Source: Streptomyces sulfonofaciens (GTDB taxonomy: Bacteria; Actinomycetota; Actinomycetes; Streptomycetales; Streptomycetaceae). Taken from it: DNA of 64,000 nucleotides. Each line of letters opens with the position of its first letter. Position 1 is the stretch's first letter. Shown here piece after piece: positions 7,714 through 17,036 of the stretch. The translations under genes and the position numbers were made by a program. The notes under the pieces were generated by a model. That model saw only the letters and a list, made by a program, of their open reading frames with translations. It searched no databases and was not told where the DNA came from. Where the stretch lies: NCBI RefSeq assembly GCF_014656295.1, contig NZ_BNCD01000003.1, positions 248,001 to 312,000 on the forward strand, read 5' to 3'.

Positions 7714-7954
7714 GCCGCCGGCGCGGCGCAGGCACCCACGGCCCGGGGCCGCGCCTTCCGCGCGAGCCGGGCGGGCTCGGCCGGCCCCGGTTCGGGGCGG
7801 ACTCGGCCGGCGCTGCGTGTCCGTTCGCCGCAGCCGTACGAGAGCGCGGCCGGATCGCAACGCCCCAGGGGTGCCGTCGGACGGGCGCCTGGGACAGAAT
7901 CTACGCGCGTCGTCGTACGCATGCTCATGCCGCCCATGCCGAGGAGAACAACAG

Positions 7955-9799
7955 ATGCCGCTCGACAGAAGGACGTTCCTTGGCCGGTCCGCCGTGACGG
8001 GCGCGGGCGTGGCGCTGACCGGTGGCGCCGCCGTGCCCGCCGTCGCCGCCCCGGCGGTGCCGGAGCGGGACGCCGGGCGGCGAGACGACCGCGGCCACGG
8101 CCCGACGCGCTACTCGTTCACCGTCCTCGGCACCACCGACCTGCACGGCAACGTCTTCAACTGGGACTACTTCACCGACGGGGAGTTCGACGACGCCGAC
8201 CACAACGACGTCGGCCTGGCGAAGATCGCCACGCTGGTGTCCGGCATCCGCGAGGAGCGGGGCCGGGGAAACACCCTCCTCATCGATGCCGGCGACACCA
8301 TCCAGGGCACCCAGCTCTCCTACTACTACGCCCGGGTCGACCCGATCACCGCGCAGCACGGCCCGGTGCACCCGATGGCGCGTGCGATGAACGCGATGGG
8401 CTACGACGCCGCGGCGCTCGGCAACCACGAGTTCAACTACGGCATTCCGCTGCTGCGGAAGTTCGAGGAGCAGTGCGACTTCCCACTGCTCGCGGCGAAC
8501 GCCCTGGACGCGAGGACCCAGCGCCCCGCCTTCAGCCCGTACGTGATCAAACGGCTGCGCACCCCGAGCGGCCGGGAGGTACGGGTCGCGATCCTGGGAC
8601 TCACCAACCCCGGCATCGCCATCTGGGACAAGGCGAACGTGTCCGGACGGATGACCTTCCCCGGGTTGGAGGAGCAGGCCGCCGCCTGGGTGCCCAAGCT
8701 GCGCTCGATGGGCGCCGACGTGGTGATCGTCTCCGCGCACTCGGGCGCCGACGGCACCTCCTCGTACGGTGACCAGTTGCCGTACGTGGAGAACGCCTCC
8801 GCGCTGGTGGCCCAGCGGGTGCCCGGCATCGACGCGATCCTGGTCGGCCACGCCCATGTCGAGATCCCCGAGCGGCTGGTCACCAACGAGCGGACCGGGC
8901 GGCAGGTCGTGCTGTCGGAACCGCTCAAGTGGGGCCAGCGGCTGACCCGGTTCGACTTCGACCTGGCGTGGTCGCACGGCCGCTGGACGGTCGAGCGGGT
9001 CGGCGCGCGGGTCCTCAACTCCAACACCGCCGCGGAGGACCCGGCGATCACCGGTCTGCTCGCCGAGGAGCACAAGAAGGTCGTCGCCTACGTGGGCGAG
9101 GTCGTCGGCACCTCCAAGACCGCGATGGACACCGCGCAGGGCCCGTACCGGGACGTCCCGCTGATCGACCTGATCAACCACGTGCAGACCCTGACGGTCG
9201 AGGCGGCGCTGGCCGGCGGCGAGTACGCGGACCTGCCGGTGCTCTCGCAGGCGTCGTGCTTCTCCCGCACCGCGCGGATCGCGGCCGGCGACATCACCAT
9301 CAGGGACGCCGCCGGCCTCTATCCCTTCGACAACACCCTTGAGGCGCGCCTCGTGACGGGCGCCCAGGTGCGGGACTACCTGGAGTACTCCGCCAGGTAC
9401 TACGTCGAAACCGCGCCCGGCGCCCCGGTCGACCCGGCGAAGCTCACCAACGCGGACAGCATCCCGGACTACAACTACGACGTCGTCTCGGGCCTGACGT
9501 ACGACATCGACATCGCGCAGCCGGCCGGTTCCCGGATCACCGGCCTGGCGTTCCGGGGCGAGCCGCTGGACGACACGGCGCGGTTCGTGCTCGCGGTCAA
9601 CAACTACCGGGCCGCGGGCGGCGGGAACTTCCCGCACGTCCCGGACGCGCAGCAGATCTGGTCGGACTCGGAGGAGATCCGGAACACCATCATCGCCTGG
9701 GTGCGGGAGAAGGGCGTCCTCGACCCGGCGGAGTTCGCCTCCGTGGACTGGGGGCTCACCCGGGCCGGCGCTCCGGTCTTCGAGGACGCCCGGGCCTGA
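7955..9799 (+). CDS. Secreted 5'-nucleotidase / metallophosphoesterase (UshA/NadN type)
   Basis: A 614-residue two-domain 5'-nucleotidase that would release phosphate from nucleotides outside the membrane. A twin-arginine signal, RRTFLGRSAVTGAG followed by a hydrophobic stretch ending AVPAVAAP, marks Tat export. The metallophosphatase domain has TTDLHGN, IDAGDTIQGT, ALGNHEFNYG, VSAHSG and VGHAHVEI, the binuclear metal ligands. The C-terminal nucleotide-binding domain shows SCFSRTARIAAGDITIRD and NNYRAAGGGNFPH. The ATG has GAGGAG 8 bases upstream. It lies downstream of the SulP gene with a 241-bp gap that holds no other gene, so it probably has its own promoter, possibly phosphate-regulated, though no PHO box was recognised. 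Confidence 0.92.
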   Translation: MPLDRRTFLGRSAVTGAGVALTGGAAVPAVAAPAVPERDAGRRDDRGHGPTRYSFTVLGTTDLHGNVFNWDYFTDGEFDDADHNDVGLAKIATLVSGIREERGRGNTLLIDAGDTIQGTQLSYYYARVDPITAQHGPVHPMARAMNAMGYDAAALGNHEFNYGIPLLRKFEEQCDFPLLAANALDARTQRPAFSPYVIKRLRTPSGREVRVAILGLTNPGIAIWDKANVSGRMTFPGLEEQAAAWVPKLRSMGADVVIVSAHSGADGTSSYGDQLPYVENASALVAQRVPGIDAILVGHAHVEIPERLVTNERTGRQVVLSEPLKWGQRLTRFDFDLAWSHGRWTVERVGARVLNSNTAAEDPAITGLLAEEHKKVVAYVGEVVGTSKTAMDTAQGPYRDVPLIDLINHVQTLTVEAALAGGEYADLPVLSQASCFSRTARIAAGDITIRDAAGLYPFDNTLEARLVTGAQVRDYLEYSARYYVETAPGAPVDPAKLTNADSIPDYNYDVVSGLTYDIDIAQPAGSRITGLAFRGEPLDDTARFVLAVNNYRAAGGGNFPHVPDAQQIWSDSEEIRNTIIAWVREKGVLDPAEFASVDWGLTRAGAPVFEDARA

Positions 9800-9867
9800 C
9801 GGCCACCTGCCGCCCGCCGGCCCGGCCGTGACGGGCGGTAGGGCGGGCGGTACGGCGGGCGGGCGGC

Positions 9868-9895
9868 TCCGGACGGTTCTCGGCCACCGTCCGGA
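9868..9895. terminator. Bidirectional terminator between convergent genes
   Basis: Perfect 10-bp stem (9868-9877 with 9886-9895) and 8-base loop in the 111-bp gap between the 5'-nucleotidase and lysine N-hydroxylase stops. Confidence 0.7.
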
Positions 9896-9910
9896 AGCGT
9901 CCGTTCCGTG

Positions 9911-11407
9911 TCACCTCCCGGCCAGGCCGAAGGTGGTGAACGCGGTGCGCTCGGGCAGCGGGTAGGGCTCCTTGCCGGTGATGTCGTTGAGGATGCCCGC
10001 GCTGCGCCAGGCGGCGAGGCCGAGGTCGGGCGCGCCGACACCGTGGGTGTGCCGTTCGGCGTTCTGCACGTAGATGTGGCGGCTCGTGGCGGCGATCTCC
10101 GGGTCGAGGACCAGGCGGTGGTGCTCGTCGACGAGCGGGCGGCCTGCGGTGTCCCGCCGTATCTGGGGGGCGATGCCCGCGAGCAGCCGGTCCAGCGGGC
10201 GCTGGCGGTAGCCGGTGGCCAGGACGACGGCCTCGGTGGTGAGCCGGGAGCGGGTGCCCTGTTGGAGGTGTTCCAGGTGCAGTTCGACCTGGCCGAGCGC
10301 GACCCGGCCCGCGGTGCGCACCAGCACGCCGGGGGTGAGCACCGCATCGGGCCAGCCGCCGTGCAGGGTCCGCTGGTAGAGCTCGTCGTGGATGGCGGCG
10401 ATGGTGCCGGCGTCGATGGCCTTGTGGAGCTGCCACTGCCGGGGCAGCAGCGTGTCGCGCACCGGTTCCGGCAGGGCGCGGAAGTAGCGGGTGTAGTCCG
10501 GTGTGAAGTGCTCCAGGCCGAGCTTGGAGTACTCCATGGGCGCGAACGCCTCCGTACGGGCCAGCCAGTGCAGGCCCTCGCGGCCGGCGGGCCGGTTGCG
10601 CAGCAGGTCGAGGAAGACCTCGGCGCCCGACTGGCCGGAGCCGATGACGGTGACGTGCCGGGCGGCGAGGAGGCGCTCGCGGTGCTGGAGGTAGTCGCAG
10701 GAGTGCACGACCGGGACGCCGCGGGCCTCGACGAGCGGCTTCAGCGGCTCGGGGACGTCGGGCGCGGTGCCGAGGCCGAGCACGACGTTCTTCGCGTACG
10801 TGCGCTCGGAGGACTCGGTGAACCCGTGCTCGTCGAGCCGGGTGAGGTCCACCTGGAAGAGGGCGCGTTCGGCGTCCCAGTGGACGGCGTCGACCCGGTG
10901 GCCGAAGTGCAGCCCCGGGAGGTTCTCGCTCACCCAGCGGCAGTACGCGTCGTACTCGGCCCGGCGGATGTGGAAGCGCTCGGCGAAGTAGAACGGGAAG
11001 AGCCGGTCGATGGTGCGCAGGTACGCGAGGAACGACCAGGGGCTGGCGGGATCGGCGAGCGTGACCAGGTCGGCGAGGAAGGGCACCTGGAGGCTGGCGC
11101 CGTCGATGAGCAGCCCCGGATGCCACCGGAAGGCGGGCTGCTGGTCGTAGAAGGCGGTGTCGAGGGCGGCCAGGGGGTGGGCGAGGGCGGCGAGGGAGAG
11201 GTTGAAGGGGCCGATGCCGACGCCGACCAGATCGCGGGGAGCGCTGCTCGCCGGGCCGGTCGGGCCGGTCGCTTCGGTCGCGCCGGTCGCGCCGGCACGG
11301 CCCGCGGGGGGAGTCTTCTTCGGGGCTGGGTCCGCCGCGGCGGGGCGGGCGGCGGGGGCGCCCGGCGTGCCGGGCGCACGGTGGGGTGTGGGGGGCGTCG
11401 GGCTCAT
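9911..11407 (-). CDS. Lysine/cadaverine N-hydroxylase, DesB-like
   Basis: A 498-residue flavin-dependent N-hydroxylating monooxygenase of the IucD/SidA/DesB family, which hydroxylates the terminal amine of lysine, ornithine or cadaverine using FAD, NADPH and oxygen. The FAD motif is GVGIGPFNLSLAAL (62-75), the NADPH motif VIGSGQSGAEVF (254-265), and the C-terminal ATGY motif VVLATGYRQRPLD. A 57-residue Pro/Ala/Thr/Gly-rich N-terminal extension with GAT-type repeats precedes the fold. It overlaps the upstream decarboxylase gene by ATGA, so the two are translationally coupled. That order equals desA-desB of desferrioxamine clusters, but no desC or desD follows. Substrate choice between lysine and cadaverine cannot be read from the sequence; pairing with a decarboxylase favours cadaverine. 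Confidence 0.85.
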   Translation of the reverse strand: MSPTPPTPHRAPGTPGAPAARPAAADPAPKKTPPAGRAGATGATEATGPTGPASSAPRDLVGVGIGPFNLSLAALAHPLAALDTAFYDQQPAFRWHPGLLIDGASLQVPFLADLVTLADPASPWSFLAYLRTIDRLFPFYFAERFHIRRAEYDAYCRWVSENLPGLHFGHRVDAVHWDAERALFQVDLTRLDEHGFTESSERTYAKNVVLGLGTAPDVPEPLKPLVEARGVPVVHSCDYLQHRERLLAARHVTVIGSGQSGAEVFLDLLRNRPAGREGLHWLARTEAFAPMEYSKLGLEHFTPDYTRYFRALPEPVRDTLLPRQWQLHKAIDAGTIAAIHDELYQRTLHGGWPDAVLTPGVLVRTAGRVALGQVELHLEHLQQGTRSRLTTEAVVLATGYRQRPLDRLLAGIAPQIRRDTAGRPLVDEHHRLVLDPEIAATSRHIYVQNAERHTHGVGAPDLGLAAWRSAGILNDITGKEPYPLPERTAFTTFGLAGR

Positions 11408-12798
11408 CGGGGGGCGTGTCCTTCCACCAGTTTCAGGAGTGCGGCGAGGTCGCTGGTGCGGGTGTGCGGGTTGAGCAGCGTGGCCTTGAGCCAGAGCCGG
11501 CCGGCGATCCTGGCCCTGCCGATCACGGCACGGCCCTCGGTGAGCAGCCGGCGCCGGATCTGCGCGACACGGCCGTCGTCGGCACCGGTGGGACGGAAGA
11601 GGACGGTGCTGATGGTGGGCGTGTCGTAGAGCTCGAACCCGGGGTGCGCCGCGATCAGCCGGGCGAGTTCATGTGCGTGTGCGCACACCGCGTCGGCCAG
11701 TGCGCCGAGCCCGCCGCGGCCGAGTGCCCGGGCGGTGACGGCGATCTTCAGGATGTCGGGGCGGCGGGTGGTGCGCAGCGAGCGGCCCAGCAGGTCGGGC
11801 AGGCCCGCCTCGGTGTCGTCGGCGGCGTTGAGGTACTCGGCGCTGTGCCGGAGGGTGTCGAGGTCGCCGGGGTCGCGGACGGCCAGCAGACCCGCGGCGA
11901 CCGGCTGCCAGCCCAGCTTGTGCAGGTCGAGGGTGACGGTGTGCGCCCGGTCGAGGCCGGTGAGCAGCGGCTTCATACGGTCGCTGAGCAGCAGGGCACC
12001 GCCGTAGGCGGCGTCGACGTGCAGCCGGGCGCCCGCCGCGGCGCAGACGTCGGCGATCGCGGGCAGCGGGTCGATGAGCCCGGCGTCTGTGGTGCCGGCG
12101 GTGGCGGCCACCAGCAGGGGGGTGCCCCGGGGGCGGGCCCGCAGGGCGTCGGCAAGGGCGAGCGGATCGATGGTCCCCGTCGGCGCGGGGACGGTGACCG
12201 GCCTGGGCAGGCCGAGCAGCCAGGCGGCACGGGACAGGGAGTGGTGGGCGTTGTCGCCGCAGACCAGTTGGACGGGCCCGTGCCGTTCCCTGCCGAGCAG
12301 CAGGGCGAGTTGGTTGGCCTCCGTGCCGCCGGTGGTGACGAGGGCGTCGGCCGCACCGCGCCGGCCGCCGGCGGCCGGGTACACCTCCGCGGCGAGCGCC
12401 CTGGTGAGCAGGGTCTCCAGGGCCGAGGCGGCGGGGGCCTGGTCCCAGGAGTCCATGGACGGGTTGAGGACGGACGCGGCGAGGTCGGCCGCGGCGGCCA
12501 CGGCGAGCGGCGGGCAGTGCAGGTGCGCGGCGCACAGCGGGTCGGCGGGGTCCGCGGCGCCCTCGGCGAGCATCCGCACCAGATCGCGCAGGGCCGCCTC
12601 GGCACCGGCTCCGTGCTGCGGCAGGGCGGTGCCCACGGTTTCCCGCACCCGCGCCGCCACGGCACCGGGCCCGCCCGCCGGCAGCGGTCCGCCGCGCAGC
12701 ACCGCCCCGTCGTGCAGGGCGTCGAGCACGGTGCTGAGCAGGGGCCCCAGGGCCGCGGCGCCCTGGGTGCCCGAGGCGAGCGGCTGCGAGGGGCTCAT
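11404..12798 (-). CDS. PLP-dependent decarboxylase, DesA/DDC family
   Basis: A 464-residue group II PLP decarboxylase. Family landmarks are AAHLHCPP (91-98), NPSMDSWDQAPAA (112-124), TTGGTEANQLAL (155-166), cofactor-pairing D262 in VDAAYG and the Schiff-base lysine K294 in LDLHKLGWQP. In Streptomyces the homologue DesA converts lysine to cadaverine for desferrioxamine; related enzymes act on 2,4-diaminobutyrate, glutamate or tyrosine. Coupling to a DesB-like hydroxylase argues for lysine. The ATG has GAAGGA about 8 bases upstream. I found no site resembling the DmdR iron box in the 157 bp upstream, unlike known des operons, so iron control is not supported by sequence. Confidence 0.82.
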   Translation of the reverse strand: MSPSQPLASGTQGAAALGPLLSTVLDALHDGAVLRGGPLPAGGPGAVAARVRETVGTALPQHGAGAEAALRDLVRMLAEGAADPADPLCAAHLHCPPLAVAAAADLAASVLNPSMDSWDQAPAASALETLLTRALAAEVYPAAGGRRGAADALVTTGGTEANQLALLLGRERHGPVQLVCGDNAHHSLSRAAWLLGLPRPVTVPAPTGTIDPLALADALRARPRGTPLLVAATAGTTDAGLIDPLPAIADVCAAAGARLHVDAAYGGALLLSDRMKPLLTGLDRAHTVTLDLHKLGWQPVAAGLLAVRDPGDLDTLRHSAEYLNAADDTEAGLPDLLGRSLRTTRRPDILKIAVTARALGRGGLGALADAVCAHAHELARLIAAHPGFELYDTPTISTVLFRPTGADDGRVAQIRRRLLTEGRAVIGRARIAGRLWLKATLLNPHTRTSDLAALLKLVEGHAPR

Positions 12799-12955
12799 CG
12801 GAGGTCCTTCGGGTACGCACGGACGGGAGCCCCCAGCCTGTCCGCAGCACCGGCCGTCGCGCCCGCGAGTGCCGGCAACCCCGCCCGAAAGAGGGACGTC
12901 GTCCCGCACGGAACCCGGTGGTGTGCTAAGGAGCGGACGGCGTACCGTCGGCCGG

Positions 12956-13596
12956 ATGACGCACGGGGACGGGCACATGCACGCCGCGCACGGGCGTGGC
13001 GGAAGGAACGGGAGGAACGCTCCGCGGGAGCCGTTCGCGGGCGCGGGCGCCCTCGTCGTGGACGGCCCCGGCGGGCGCCGTGCCGTGCTGCGCGAGGCCG
13101 AGCCCGGTGACGAGGCGGCGCTCACCGCGCTGTTCGAGGACTGCGAGGACTGGTTCCTGGCGGCCACGGGGCTGCCGTCGGCACCGGGTGACGTGCAGGG
13201 CCTGTTCTATGCGCTGCCGCGGGGCGCGGACCAGGACGGCAAACGGGTGCTGGTCGCGGAGAGCGGCGGCACCGTGGTCGGGGTGGTGGACGTGGTGCTG
13301 CGCCATCCCGCCTCGGACGCCGCGGCGGTGGGACTGTTCCTGCTGGCGCCCGGGTGCGCCGCGCCGGGCTGGGTACGGCGCTGGCCCGGGTGCTGCTGGA
13401 GCGCGCCGCCGCCGCGGGCATCAGCCGGGTGACGGCGACGGTGCCGGTGGGCTGGACGGCCGGGGAGGCGTTCGCGACGGCGCTCGGCGGTGCGCTCTGC
13501 GCGCCGCTGCCGGCCCGGCCCGAGGTGGGCAACCACAGGACGGGCCCGCGGGAGCGGGCCGTCAGACGGGTCGAGCTGCGCCGGGGCGGCCGGTGA
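12956..13596 (+). pseudogene. GNAT acetyltransferase gene with a -1 frameshift
   Basis: The N-terminal part (from ATG 12956 or ATG 12977) reads VLREAEPGDEAALTALFEDC, then VAESGGTVVGVVDVVLR and VGLFLLAPG, a typical GNAT start. The acetyl-CoA motif VRRAGLGTALARVLLERAA and the C terminus continue in another frame from 13354. One missing base in the G run 13352-13354 explains the switch: adding a G restores one frame of about 200 codons. No slippery heptamer fits in the required phase, so a real mutation or a sequencing error is more likely than programmed frameshifting. Substrate unknown. It is divergent from the desA-like gene but does not belong to the DesC acyltransferase family as far as I can see. 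Confidence 0.75.
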
Positions 13597-13618
13597 CGTA
13601 GGCCGCCCCGGACCGCGG

Positions 13619-16126
13619 TCAGCAGCCGCGCACCCGCAGCGCACGCCGGAGGTCGTCGAGCTGGTCGGCGAGGCCGCGGCGGAGCGCGGGGACGGGGTCG
13701 GCGCCGCCGAGGCAGGCCTCGCCGAGCCGGAGGTTCTCGGCAGTGACGGCGTGCGCAGGGAAGGCGTACCGCGTCGCCGCCGCGGCGATGGCCGGGCCCC
13801 TGCGTTCGGCGAGTGCGACGGCGTCGGGGTAGTAGCGGGGCACGTAGTCGCGCAGCAGGTCGAGCTGCTCAGGCTGCCAGAAGCCCACCGCGGTGGCGGT
13901 GAAGAGGTAGTTGGAGAGCTCGTCGCCGATAAACAGGCTCTCCCAGGCGCGGCGTTTGGCGTCCGGGTCCGGCAGGGCCGCACGGCAGCGGGCCGCGCCC
14001 TCCCGGCCGGTGGCGCTCGGGTCCCGGTCGAGTTCGGCGGCGATGGCGGCCTCGTCGACGGCGCCGAGCACGGCGAGCCGGGTGAGGATCCGCCAGCGCA
14101 GCTCGGGGTCGAGCTCGGGTCCGCCGGGCACGGTGTCGTCGGCGAGCCAGGCGCTCAGGGCGGCGGGGTGCTGGGCGGCGTCGACGAAGTGGCGTACGGC
14201 GGTGAGCCTGAGCCCCGGGTTCTCGCCGCCCTCGGTGCGCCTGAGCAGGTCGCGGCTCAGGGCGGTGAGCGTGCTGAGCGCGGCGGGCCGGGCGGCGGCG
14301 GGGAGGTAGCGGTCGGTGATCTGGCGCCCGGCGAAGGCCAGTACGCCCTGCACGATGGCGAGGTCGTCCTCGTGCGGGAGGTGGGTGCGGGCCGCGTCCA
14401 GGTAGGCGGCGGGGGCCAGCTCGCCGTCGCGGACCATGTCGCGGGCCGCGTTCCAGACCACCGCGCGGGCCAGCGGATCGGGCAGCCCGGACAGGCCCTG
14501 CACGGCGGTGTCCCAGGAGGCCGGGTCGAGGCGGACCTTGGCGTAGGTGTAGTCCTGGTCGTTGAGGAGGACGAGGGCGGGTCGCGGGCCCTCGCCGTTC
14601 AGGCTGGTCCGGCCGCCCCCGGCGGGGAAGTCGCGCTCCCAGCGGGCCCGTGCGACCAGCCGGGTCGGCTCGGCGGGGTCGCGGTCGTAGAGGCCGATCG
14701 CGAGCCGGTGCGGGCGGTGGCCGCTGTGCCGCACGTCCAGGGTCCAGGCGTTGCTGTCGCCGCCCAGGGCGGGGGTGAAGGTGTCGACTCCGGTGGTGCG
14801 CAGCCAGGACGCCGCCCAGGACCGCATGTCGCGGTCGGTGTGCCGGGCGAGCGAGTCGATGAAGTCGGCGAGGGTCGCGTTGGCGAACCGGTGCCGGGCG
14901 AAGTGGGTGTTGATACCGGCCAGGAAGCTGTCCTCACCGAGCCAGACGACGAGCTGGCGCAGCGCGGAGGCCCCCTTGGCGTAGGAGATCCCGTCGAAGT
15001 TGAGCAGCGCGGACGCGGTGTCGTCAACGGCCTCGGGGGCGACGGGATGGGTGGAGGGACGCTGGTCGGCGTCGTAGCCCCAGGCCTTGCGGGCGACGCC
15101 GAAGTCGACCCAGGTGCTCGTGAAGCGGGTGGCCTCCACGAGGGTCTGGTAGCCCATGTACTCGGCGAAGGACTCGTTCAGCCAGATGTCGTCCCACCAC
15201 CTGAGGGTGACCAGGTTGCCGAACCACATGTGGGCCATCTCGTGGGCGATCACCATCGCGCGGGTCTGCCGCTCGGTGTCGGTGACCGCGGAGCGGTAGA
15301 CGAAGTCGTCGCGGAAGGTCACCAGGCCCGGGTTCTCCATCGCCCCCGCGTTGAACTCGGGGACGAACGCCTGGTCGTAGGAGTCGAAGGGGTAGGGCTC
15401 GTCGAACTTCTCGTGATAGCGGTCGAAGCACGCCCTGGTGATGGCGAAGAGCTCCTCGGCGTCGGCGTCCAGGTGCGGCGCCAGGGAGCGGCGGCAGTGC
15501 AGGCCGAAGGGCAGGCCGCGGTGCTCGGTGCGCACGGAGTGCCAGGGGCCGGCGGTGACGGCGACCAGGTAGGTGGAGATCGGCGGGGTGGCCGCGGCCC
15601 GCCAGCGGCCCCCGCCGAGGTGCTCAGTGACGCCGTTGGCAAGGACCTGCCAGCCTTCGGGGACCGTGACGGTGAGGTCGAAGACGGCCTTCAGGTCGGG
15701 TTGGTCGAACGCGGCGAAGACGCGCTGGACGTCCTCCATGAAGAGCTGGGTGTAGGTGTAGGTCTCGCCGTCGGCGGGGTCGGTGAAGCGGTGCATGCCC
15801 TCGCCGGTGTGCGAGTAGTGCATGGCCGCGTCGACGCTCAGCTCGTGCTCGCCCGGTGCCAGGCCGGTCAGCGGCAGGCGGTTGTCGTCGAGCGAGGAGG
15901 TGTCGAGGGGGTGCCCGTCCAGGGTGGCGGAGCGCAGCCGGGCCGGCCTGAGTTCGACGAAGGTGTCCGCGGTGGCCGATGACCCCGGTGCCCGGACGGT
16001 GAACCGGATGACGGTACGGGAGTCGAAGGTCTCGTCCCCGCGGGTGAGATCGAGGTCGATCGTGTACCGCTGGACGTCGAGCAGTTGGACGCGGGTCTGC
16101 GCTTCATCGCGCGTCAGTACGGGCAT
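13619..16126 (-). CDS. pepN: Aminopeptidase N (M1 family)
   Basis: An 835-residue zinc aminopeptidase of the M1 family, which removes N-terminal residues from peptides in the cytoplasm. The exopeptidase motif is GAMEN (261-265), and the zinc site is HEMAH (295-299) with the distal glutamate E318 in NESFAEY. The N-terminal beta domain (MPVLTRDEAQTRVQLLDVQRY) and the alpha-helical C-terminal ERAP1-like domain are both complete. The ATG is supported by conservation of the first residues in streptomycete homologues rather than by a ribosome site, which is poor. It is convergent with the frameshifted GNAT gene, 22 bases away. Confidence 0.96.
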   Translation of the reverse strand: MPVLTRDEAQTRVQLLDVQRYTIDLDLTRGDETFDSRTVIRFTVRAPGSSATADTFVELRPARLRSATLDGHPLDTSSLDDNRLPLTGLAPGEHELSVDAAMHYSHTGEGMHRFTDPADGETYTYTQLFMEDVQRVFAAFDQPDLKAVFDLTVTVPEGWQVLANGVTEHLGGGRWRAAATPPISTYLVAVTAGPWHSVRTEHRGLPFGLHCRRSLAPHLDADAEELFAITRACFDRYHEKFDEPYPFDSYDQAFVPEFNAGAMENPGLVTFRDDFVYRSAVTDTERQTRAMVIAHEMAHMWFGNLVTLRWWDDIWLNESFAEYMGYQTLVEATRFTSTWVDFGVARKAWGYDADQRPSTHPVAPEAVDDTASALLNFDGISYAKGASALRQLVVWLGEDSFLAGINTHFARHRFANATLADFIDSLARHTDRDMRSWAASWLRTTGVDTFTPALGGDSNAWTLDVRHSGHRPHRLAIGLYDRDPAEPTRLVARARWERDFPAGGGRTSLNGEGPRPALVLLNDQDYTYAKVRLDPASWDTAVQGLSGLPDPLARAVVWNAARDMVRDGELAPAAYLDAARTHLPHEDDLAIVQGVLAFAGRQITDRYLPAAARPAALSTLTALSRDLLRRTEGGENPGLRLTAVRHFVDAAQHPAALSAWLADDTVPGGPELDPELRWRILTRLAVLGAVDEAAIAAELDRDPSATGREGAARCRAALPDPDAKRRAWESLFIGDELSNYLFTATAVGFWQPEQLDLLRDYVPRYYPDAVALAERRGPAIAAAATRYAFPAHAVTAENLRLGEACLGGADPVPALRRGLADQLDDLRRALRVRGC

Positions 16127-16181
16127 GGGGACATGCTGCCCGATCGCGGTCGGGCGGCACAGAGCGGGTTGTGCCCCGCAC

Positions 16182-17036
16182 TCAGCCGAGTTCGAGGGTG
16201 GTGATCCCGAAGACGCGCTGGTCGGCCAGGGGGCGGATGGGTCCGGTGTACATCCGGGCCGTCTCGAAGGACGGGGCGAGGCCGAGTTCCTCCGCCATCG
16301 CGACGGCCGCCGGGTTGGACTCGGGGACGTCGAGGGTGACGGGGGTGCGGCCGGTGCCCGCGGTCAGCGCGTCGAACAGCGCGCGGGCGTCGGCGGGGGT
16401 GTCGGCGAACAGCGGGCCGATCCGGTAGGAGGAGTGGGCGGGCCTGAGCACGCCGTATCCGGTGAGCCGGCCGTCGGTGACACGGGCGAGGGCGCGGTGG
16501 CCGGGGGTGGTGAGCCACCGCGCGAGGAAGCGGGGGCGGTCGGCGGGGTGGCAGGCGCTGTCGTAGGCGGTGATCGCCTCGGTGCCGACGGTGGCCGCGG
16601 GGACGATGCCGGCGGGCTCCGGTGCACAGCCGGGTGCCGGGCCCGTGTAGCGGTGGGTGCGGTGGGAGGGGGTGAAGCCGGAGCGGCGGTAGTTGTCCTG
16701 CTGGGCCACCACACCGTCCAGGCCCACCGTGCGCCGGCCGGCGCCGGCCAGTGCGGCCTGCCAGGTGGCGAGGCCGAAGCCGCGGCCGCGCTGGTCGGGA
16801 CGGACCAGGTAGAAGCCGAGGAAGGCGTAGTCGGGGCCGTAGCGGACCACGGAGACGGCGGAGACGGGCTCGCCGTCCCTCCGGCCCAGGTGGAAGCCCT
16901 CGGGGTCCTGCGCGAAGAACGCCGCGGCGTCCGAGCGGCCCGGGTCCCAGCCCTCGTCCGCCGCCCAGCCGCCGACCACCGCCCACTCGTCGGGCGTGGC
17001 ACGGGTGACGGTGAAGCGGGCCGGGGGCGCGGTCAC
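16182..17036 (-). CDS. Two-domain GNAT family N-acetyltransferase
   Basis: A 284-residue protein with an N-terminal GNAT domain (acetyl-CoA loop RPDQRGRGFGLATWQ, about residues 79-93) and a C-terminal half resembling the acetyltransf_18 domain of YitH-type proteins (YGVLRPAHSSYRIGPLFADT). The acceptor is unknown. The GTG start overlaps the chorismate mutase stop (GTGA), so it is translated from the same message. Association with chorismate mutase suggests nothing clear about substrate. Confidence 0.8.
   Translation of the reverse strand: MTAPPARFTVTRATPDEWAVVGGWAADEGWDPGRSDAAAFFAQDPEGFHLGRRDGEPVSAVSVVRYGPDYAFLGFYLVRPDQRGRGFGLATWQAALAGAGRRTVGLDGVVAQQDNYRRSGFTPSHRTHRYTGPAPGCAPEPAGIVPAATVGTEAITAYDSACHPADRPRFLARWLTTPGHRALARVTDGRLTGYGVLRPAHSSYRIGPLFADTPADARALFDALTAGTGRTPVTLDVPESNPAAVAMAEELGLAPSFETARMYTGPIRPLADQRVFGITTLELG

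Noticed and set aside
12799..12955. Iron box (DmdR/DtxR type) in front of the desA-like gene
   Set aside because: Looked for the usual TTAGGTTAGGCT-type palindrome and found none; only a 13-bp palindrome near 12891-12903 with unrelated sequence.
13340..13360. Programmed -1 frameshift in the GNAT gene
   Set aside because: No X XXY YYZ slippery site in the right phase and no clear stimulatory structure; a single-base deletion explains it more simply.
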